A stretch of 11,551 nucleotides of DNA from Pseudomonadota bacterium (lineage in GTDB: Bacteria; SAR324; XYD2-FULL-50-16; JAHJRI01): the NCBI GenBank assembly GCA_022360105.1, contig JAKSDL010000830.1, positions 1 to 11,551 on the forward strand, written 5' to 3'. The translations under genes and the position numbers were made by a program. The notes under the pieces are model-generated. The model did not search any database, had not been told where the DNA came from, and saw only the letters and a program-made list of their open reading frames with translations. Positions 7,050 to 11,551 of this stretch are shown here, in pieces (position 1 is the first letter of the stretch; each line of letters opens with the position of its first letter).

Positions 7050-7195
7050 AAGACTCCTTACACTACTTTTTATTATTCAATTCAATAGCTTACAACCGAA
7101 AACCAATCAACCAGGTTGTTTTCATATCCCATCCTAATTGACATCTTTATTTATTTCTACAGATTTTTCCCCTATACAGCAATGATTCAGATACC

Positions 7196-7221
7196 GATTC
7201 TAAGGTTGGTTGAACCGAATC
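7196..7221 (-). other. Hairpin just downstream of the peptidase gene
   Basis: GATTC (7196-7200) pairs with GAATC (7217-7221) and GGTT (7204-7207) with AACC (7213-7216), with a three-base bulge on one side. On the minus strand this starts five bases after the peptidase stop codon. No T-run follows. It is a possible weak terminator or a 3'-end stabilising structure between the peptidase gene and tatA. The rest of the 176-base gap (7050-7225) is AT-rich, with no other feature I can support. Confidence 0.3.
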
Positions 7222-7225
7222 AATT

Positions 7226-8212
7226 TCACCATCCCTGCTGTTCCACATGGTCGTTCACCAAACTCCAGAATTGCTTCCAATCGTTATTGCTTTGCTGCCA
7301 GAAACCATTCAATAATTCTGAATCTTCCCTGTATCGATTGTACTGTAACATTCTGGCATTATTGAATCTCCAGTACCCTTCGGATCGTCCCGGATAAATG
7401 AGCTCCACCTCTTTTTGTAACTCCTCGTACAGCATTTGTTTTCGTAATTTCTTGTCATTTTGACTGATGTCGTCTGCAAAATTTGCTTTAAGCAAAGAGG
7501 CGTATTTTGACATTAATTTTGAAAATTTTTTACGTTTAGCTTTTTGGCTTTCAATTTGGGCAGTTTTTTCTTCAGTCATTAGCCCTTTGGACTGAAAATA
7601 CTCCATGGTGCCTTTGTTTTCCACAAACGAAGCCAGTTGTTCATTAAAATCACCTTCACCTTCCACATACAAGGTTGTGTGAACCATTTCATGAATGAGC
7701 GTCGCAACCAGGGGATAGTAGCCACGTTTTAGCATAGGTGTGGTGAGAGGATCCTTGAACCAGCCCAAGGTCGAGTAAGCAGGGGCGGCAAACAGCCAGG
7801 TATCATAACCTTTCTCTTTCAGCTCTTTTTCCAACTCCAAAGCATCTTCTTTGGCAAAAAAGCCTTTGTAAGGCACTGATCCGATGATGGGAAACCACCA
7901 GGTATAAGGCTTTAACTCGGTTTCCGGACTGGCTGTGACCACAAAGGCAACTCCCTCCTTATCAGTCACATAATATGAGGTATAGTTATCATTTTGCTGC
8001 AGTTCAAGGTGAGCAACGGCGTATTGCTTAATTTCAGGGACTTTAGCCAGAAGCTTTTTAATTTCCCGGTTTTGTTCCTTTTCTATGGCTTCCTCCAAAG
8101 GAACCTGGGCCATTCTGAGCTTGATCTGTCCGATTCCTTGTTCCAGCAAATAGCAGGACTGCAGAAAAAACAGTACCGCAATGCCAAACAAAACTAGAAA
8201 CTTATTCTTCAA
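7226..8212 (-). CDS. Lipoprotein zinc metallopeptidase of the putative aminopeptidase family (PF10023-like)
   Basis: The product has the hallmarks of the 'putative aminopeptidase' family. A zinc-binding HEMVH (174-178) lies within LIHEMVHTTLYVEGEGDFNE, and the probable third ligand is E191 in FNEQLASFVE. The characteristic block APAYSTLGWFKDPL (143-156) precedes it. Substrate and true aminopeptidase activity are unproven for the family. The N-terminus is a lipoprotein signal with lipobox LQSC (C20), so it is probably anchored on the periplasmic side of a membrane. The C-terminal third is Lys/Glu-rich and helical. I chose the TTG at 8212, which is preceded by AAAGGAG at 4 bases. A GTG at 8236 would add eight residues without a good ribosome site. 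The start overlaps the end of xseB by 11 bases, implying coupled translation. Residue numbers are from the TTG. Confidence 0.88.
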   Translation of the reverse strand: MKNKFLVLFGIAVLFFLQSCYLLEQGIGQIKLRMAQVPLEEAIEKEQNREIKKLLAKVPEIKQYAVAHLELQQNDNYTSYYVTDKEGVAFVVTASPETELKPYTWWFPIIGSVPYKGFFAKEDALELEKELKEKGYDTWLFAAPAYSTLGWFKDPLTTPMLKRGYYPLVATLIHEMVHTTLYVEGEGDFNEQLASFVENKGTMEYFQSKGLMTEEKTAQIESQKAKRKKFSKLMSKYASLLKANFADDISQNDKKLRKQMLYEELQKEVELIYPGRSEGYWRFNNARMLQYNRYREDSELLNGFWQQSNNDWKQFWSLVNDHVEQQGW

Positions 8213-8420
8213 ACGGCTCCTTTCCCTTGATTTCACCGTTTTCTTTTAGCAGAATTTCAATCTTCTTTCCTGCTTTATCCAGTTCCTCCTGACAGACTCG
8301 ACTTAAGTTTACACCTTTCTCAAAGGCTTTTAATGACTGATCCAATGTGGAAGTGCCATCTTCCAGGGACTGGACTATATTTTCCAATTGCTCCAGTTTT
8401 TTTTCAAAGCTTGTCGCCAT
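8202..8420 (-). CDS. xseB: Exodeoxyribonuclease VII small subunit
   Basis: XseB is the small helical subunit of exonuclease VII. Several copies wrap the XseA large subunit that degrades single-stranded DNA from both ends. The 72-residue product shows the family pattern: SFEKKLEQLENIVQSLEDG (4-22), then LDQSLKAFEKGVNLSRVCQ (26-44), then LDKAGKKIE (47-55) and an acidic tail. AAGGAA lies six bases before the ATG. xseA is not in this window and the isoprenoid genes that often follow xseB are absent. Instead a lipoprotein peptidase overlaps its 3' end. It is probably the first gene of a minus-strand unit that continues to the peptidase and perhaps tatA. Confidence 0.95.
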   Translation of the reverse strand: MATSFEKKLEQLENIVQSLEDGTSTLDQSLKAFEKGVNLSRVCQEELDKAGKKIEILLKENGEIKGKEPFEE

Positions 8421-8445
8421 TCAAATTTCCTTAAAAAACCAATTG

Positions 8446-8467
8446 TCAGGCAGATTTAAATGCCTGA
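8446..8467. promoter_or_regulatory. Palindromic element upstream of xseB
   Basis: TCAGGCA (8446-8452) and TGCCTGA (8461-8467) are exact inverted arms around GATTTAAA. It lies 26 bases upstream of the xseB start, in the 216-base divergent gap shared with the phosphoesterase gene. It could be an operator half-site pair or a leader hairpin. I do not recognise the factor. The remainder of the gap holds no feature I can support beyond the phosphoesterase ribosome site at 8621-8626. Confidence 0.35.
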
Positions 8468-8636
8468 AAGTAGATGTTGAGAGAGAATAATTGTTTAATT
8501 GAGTTGTTATCATAGCGAATATGCCTAAATTTGATAAGCTCGGAATTCAACTTGCACCTATTGCATCCAACGCAAGGCCGGCTTTCATTTCCCCTGCTTT
8601 ACCAGTCAGTTAAAGATTCAAAAGGATAAGACCGTT

Positions 8637-9497
8637 ATGCAACGTCCCTTGACCCTGATACACGTTTCTGACCTTCACTTCGTAAACGAACAGAGTTTTA
8701 TAAACGGCTTAAAAGAAAATGGAAAATTGATAACCAAAAGGCACCTGGGCTGGTTAAATCACAAACTTAGAAGGCAAAAGTATTTTAACAACGATTTAAA
8801 ATCGGTTCTGATCAGGAGACTTCTGGAAATGGAGTGGGATTACTTAATCATAACCGGAGACATAACTACGCTTGCCCTGGAAAGTGAATTTGAACTGGCA
8901 CGACAAGCCCTTGATCCCTTGATCAATAAAGGAAAGGTCATTTTTACAACTGGCAATCATGATCGATATGTAAAGACCAGACCTGTGTCAAATCTTCTCT
9001 ACAAATATTTTGCTGACTGCTGGCCATTCAATCAAACGTCTTTTCAAGACTCTCACTACAGCTTTTTGGAAATAAGTGAGTTTGCCGTGATACTGGAGCT
9101 TAACATGGCCCGCCCAAAAAGCTTTTATTCCTCTCGTGGCAAACTCTGTAAGGATCTAACTGTTATTAAAGATAAATTAAAAAATAGCTATAAAGATCGG
9201 TTGAAACTGGCAATTGGCCATTATCCTGCATACCTCCCGCCAGGTGAACATGAAGGTTTTTTTCATTCATTATCGGGAAAGAAAAGACTTAGGCGGATTC
9301 TGCAGGAGTTTGACTTCCACTATTATCTTCATGGCCACATCCATAAAAGCTGGAGTTTCAAACCTCTGGAAACTTATGACTTAACCTGCGTCAATAGCGG
9401 CGGTTGTTGTCGTTACACTGAAGGAGAGTGGGCAGGATTTCATAAGATTTCCATAGCTCCGGAAAATACATTTGTTGAACGACTGCATATTCAGTAA
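8637..9497 (+). CDS. Calcineurin-like metallophosphoesterase
   Basis: The 286-residue protein carries all five metal-binding blocks of the calcineurin-like phosphoesterase fold: D12 and H14 in HVSDLHF, D75 in ITGDIT, N107/H108 in TGNHDR, H195 in IGHYP, and H232/H234 (possibly H236) in LHGHIH. It has no signal peptide or membrane segment, so it is likely cytosolic and binuclear-metal dependent. The family includes cyclic-AMP phosphodiesterases (CpdA/Icc), but nothing here fixes the substrate. UDP-sugar, nucleotide or lipid phosphoesters are also possible. A basic segment (KRHLGWLNHKLRRQ, 34-47) after the first motif is typical of one bacterial subgroup. AAAGGA lies ten bases before the ATG, slightly far. 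It is divergent from xseB and followed after 212 bases by the hybrid kinase. Confidence 0.9.
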   Translation: MQRPLTLIHVSDLHFVNEQSFINGLKENGKLITKRHLGWLNHKLRRQKYFNNDLKSVLIRRLLEMEWDYLIITGDITTLALESEFELARQALDPLINKGKVIFTTGNHDRYVKTRPVSNLLYKYFADCWPFNQTSFQDSHYSFLEISEFAVILELNMARPKSFYSSRGKLCKDLTVIKDKLKNSYKDRLKLAIGHYPAYLPPGEHEGFFHSLSGKKRLRRILQEFDFHYYLHGHIHKSWSFKPLETYDLTCVNSGGCCRYTEGEWAGFHKISIAPENTFVERLHIQ

Positions 9498-9506
9498 ATG
9501 TGATTT

Positions 9507-9529
9507 GAATTGGAACAATATTTCAATTC
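9507..9529 (+). other. Small inverted repeat after the phosphoesterase gene
   Basis: GAATTG (9507-9512) and CAATTC (9524-9529) form a 6-bp AT-rich stem with an 11-base loop, nine bases past the phosphoesterase stop. It is a weak terminator candidate because no T-run follows. The following stretch to 9709 holds the promoter listed next and a run of seven C at 9616-9622, with no ORF. Confidence 0.25.
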
Positions 9530-9556
9530 GTTATCGAATATTTGCGATGACCGGTA

Positions 9557-9585
9557 TTGAAGATTCAGGATGTAGCTGTTATAAA
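9557..9585 (+). promoter_or_regulatory. Candidate sigma-70 promoter for the hybrid kinase
   Basis: TTGAAG (9557-9562) and TATAAA (9580-9585) are spaced by exactly 17 bases and match the consensus hexamers at 4/6 and 5/6. Transcription would start near 9592, leaving a leader of about 118 bases before the ATG at 9710. This suggests the kinase is transcribed independently of the phosphoesterase. Confidence 0.45.
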
Positions 9586-9709
9586 ATAGTCTTCAGGAGT
9601 TAAACAATCACAGTACCCCCCCTTTTGAAATTTCATCCCCATTTTTCCACCTCCGGGTGAAGTTTGTCCGTTCCCAGTTATAAGAACATCCGCGATTGAT
9701 TGTATAAAA

Positions 9710-11551
9710 ATGCCTGAAAATTCAATGGCTAAGCTATCGAGAGCTGGTCAATCAGCTTTGGAAATGCTGAAAAAAAGCCGGCTTTTAAGTAATTTACCAG
9801 AAGAATCATTAAAAAATCTCGTTCCATTTTTAAAGATTAAACGATACCCCGAACAAACAGAGCTCCCCCGAGAAAACCCCAATTCAGCTGAGGTACATTT
9901 TCTCATACGCGGCAAAGTAGCCATATATTCCAATGGCAATTTAATCTACAAACTACGCCGCCTAGGTGATATGTTTGGAGGCATGAGCTTTATAACTGAT
10001 AAAAAATGTCATGCAAAAGAAATCACTGAAACTCCCGTTGAACTGCTTAGCCTGAATATTTCAGAGATTATCAAAGATCCCGAAAACGCTGCCGAAGAGA
10101 TCAAACTGGTGCTATACCAGTTATTTACTTCCATGCTTGTGGACAAGCTCACCATGTGCTGTTCCAGAGCTGACGAACAGCACGCGGTTGTCAGTAAATT
10201 GGGTAAATTAAAAGACCTGCTGGCAGAAACCCGTCTTAAACTTAAAGCCAGTGACAAAGTTAAACAGGATTTTCTTTCGAATATTAGTCATGAAATCAGG
10301 ACTCCCATGCACGGCGTGCTGGGAATGACCAGCCTGCTGTTAAACACCGAACTGACGGATCAACAGAAAGAATTTGCTCAAACCATCCAACAATCAGCCA
10401 CGGCTTTTCTGGACGTCATTAACAATATTCTGGATTTTTCCGAGATAGGTAGCGGAGAGCTCGAACTTCAAGACCGCCCCTTTGATATCAATAAAGTTTT
10501 GGAAAAGGTCTTGAAAGAACTTGAGCCTGATCCGATTGAAGGCAATGTAATTGTCTCCCGGAAAGTTGCACCTGAAACTCCTGGATTGTTAAAGGGAGAT
10601 GCCGTTCGAATACGCCAGGTGTTGATTAATCTGATCGGCAATGCCATTAAGTTTACCGAGAAGGGAGAGGTTAACGTTCTGGTAGATGTGGTCAGCCGGT
10701 ATGAAAAGCTTGTCCGGCTCAAGTTTTCAGTAAACGACACGGGCATTGGGATTTCTGATTCCGATAAAAAGTGCCTTTTTAAATCGTTTTCCCAGGTAGA
10801 TACTTCCCTGACGAGACAATACGATGGTACCGGATTGGGCCTTGTGATCTCCAAACAGCTTGTTGAAGCCATGGGCGGAGAAATAGGGTTTGACAGTCAA
10901 AAAGGGATAGGTTCGACATTCTGGTTTACTCTGGATTTGACAGTCCAGCAGGATAGGAGAATTAAAAAAGAACCGGGTCTTCCTCAACACAGAAAACCCA
11001 CGAGACAATCAGATGAAGTGCCTCTGCTCCATCCGAAGGAAAAGAGAAAATGCAGAGTATTACTGGTCAGCAATGACAAAATTGACCAGCTGATTATCCA
11101 GTTAATGCTTGAAAAACTTGGATATTCAACATGCATGGTAAATTCATTGGATTCTGCGTTTGAACATCTTGCAAACAACGAAATTGATGCTGCTTTATTC
11201 GATGTCAACTTTCCAGGCATTGTAGAATCTGACTGCAGCAAAAACAGTTGTTCCCGGAAATTGAATATTACCGATATTGAAGTCCCGACTATTGCCCTGA
11301 CTTCCCATGTAATGGATACAAACAGAACCAAATGTTTGCGAAGCGGCATGATTGACTATATCGCCAAACCGATTTCCATTGAAAGCCTGGACATGGTTTT
11401 GCAGCGTTGGATTTCAATCCGAAGGGATGAAAAATTGCAGGGACCTGATTTTCAACATGACGGTAATGTTCCTTGTGTTGATCTCAATGTAACTGACAGG
11501 CTACAGCGGGAAATTGGCGAAATTGATTCCTTGATCGGTTTATTCGTAAAC
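9710..11551 (+). CDS. Hybrid sensor histidine kinase with CRP-like N-terminal domain (3' truncated)
   Basis: The frame is open for 614 codons to the window edge. Residues 22-122 resemble a cyclic-nucleotide-binding (CRP-like) domain, with FLIRGKVAIY (64-73) and LGDMFGGMSFI (85-95). The phosphate-binding cassette is altered: FGE is FGG, and the Arg position is Cys/His (CHAKE). A helical linker (130-185) leads to the HisKA H-box FLSNISHEIRTPMHG (188-202) with H194. The ATPase domain has N-box N307/N311, G1 DTGIG (343-347), an F-box region and G2 GTGLGL (373-378). A receiver domain (448-568) keeps D498, T531 and K553 but reads VSND where an acidic pair is normal. DLNVTDRLQREIGEIDSLIG (591-610) looks like the start of an HPt domain. 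There are no membrane helices, so it is cytosolic. No Shine-Dalgarno is visible, and no in-frame start codon lies in the 80 bases upstream of the ATG. Confidence 0.9.
   Translation, partial: MPENSMAKLSRAGQSALEMLKKSRLLSNLPEESLKNLVPFLKIKRYPEQTELPRENPNSAEVHFLIRGKVAIYSNGNLIYKLRRLGDMFGGMSFITDKKCHAKEITETPVELLSLNISEIIKDPENAAEEIKLVLYQLFTSMLVDKLTMCCSRADEQHAVVSKLGKLKDLLAETRLKLKASDKVKQDFLSNISHEIRTPMHGVLGMTSLLLNTELTDQQKEFAQTIQQSATAFLDVINNILDFSEIGSGELELQDRPFDINKVLEKVLKELEPDPIEGNVIVSRKVAPETPGLLKGDAVRIRQVLINLIGNAIKFTEKGEVNVLVDVVSRYEKLVRLKFSVNDTGIGISDSDKKCLFKSFSQVDTSLTRQYDGTGLGLVISKQLVEAMGGEIGFDSQKGIGSTFWFTLDLTVQQDRRIKKEPGLPQHRKPTRQSDEVPLLHPKEKRKCRVLLVSNDKIDQLIIQLMLEKLGYSTCMVNSLDSAFEHLANNEIDAALFDVNFPGIVESDCSKNSCSRKLNITDIEVPTIALTSHVMDTNRTKCLRSGMIDYIAKPISIESLDMVLQRWISIRRDEKLQGPDFQHDGNVPCVDLNVTDRLQREIGEIDSLIGLFVN

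Noticed and set aside
6805..7137. Plus-strand open frame of 110 codons
   Set aside because: It is antisense to tatA, and its Ser/Pro-rich translation reflects the complement of the tatA tail and hinge codons.
10009..11349. Several minus-strand open frames (10009-10257, 10468-10872, 10727-11008, 10984-11349)
   Set aside because: They are antisense to the uninterrupted hybrid histidine kinase, whose H, N, G1, G2 and receiver motifs are all visible.
1..11551. Defence system, prophage, CRISPR array or toxin-antitoxin pair
   Set aside because: No direct repeat array, nuclease-toxin pair, integrase, transposase or phage structural motif was found on either strand. The genes present are mostly housekeeping or signalling.

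Overview
The window looks like chromosomal housekeeping DNA of a Gram-negative, proteobacterium-like organism. The supporting signs are a YcgN/UPF0260 cysteine-cluster protein, a periplasmic HtrA-type protease, a Tat component, a lipoprotein metallopeptidase of the PF10023 type, XseB, and a hybrid sensor kinase with an HPt-like end. Base composition looks moderately AT-rich. A deltaproteobacterial or SAR324-like lineage is a guess from gene content and cannot be settled from this sequence. No rRNA, tRNA, CRISPR array, insertion sequence or phage gene was recognised.

Layout. Bases 2-184 are the tail of an unrecognised gene. Bases 185-452 are non-coding and hold a pair of GTAGGGTGG-type inverted repeats and a short hairpin. 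A small unknown ORF (468-722, +) converges on rarA (742-2961, -), which encodes an AAA+ fork-repair ATPase fused to about 300 extra residues resembling a degraded SAM-methyltransferase. Divergent from rarA is ycgN (3114-3563, +). Next come bipA/typA (3773-5611, +), with an unusual leader, and an htrA/deg-type protease (5690-6769, +). The minus strand then carries xseB, a lipoprotein metallopeptidase and a tatA-like gene (8420 down to 6846). xseB and the peptidase overlap and are probably co-transcribed, while tatA follows after a 176-base gap. On the plus strand a calcineurin-like phosphoesterase (8637-9497) is followed by a long hybrid histidine kinase (9710 to the window end) that continues past the edge.

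Functions. BipA (ribosome-associated GTPase), RarA (stalled forks) and ExoVII (XseB) are genome and translation maintenance genes. HtrA, TatA and the lipoprotein peptidase act at the envelope. The least ordinary items are the RarA fusion, the hybrid kinase with a CRP-like N-terminal domain that lacks the usual cyclic-nucleotide contacts plus an altered receiver acidic pocket, and the bipA leader with an 11-codon ORF overlapping the bipA start. No clearly new multi-gene system is visible.
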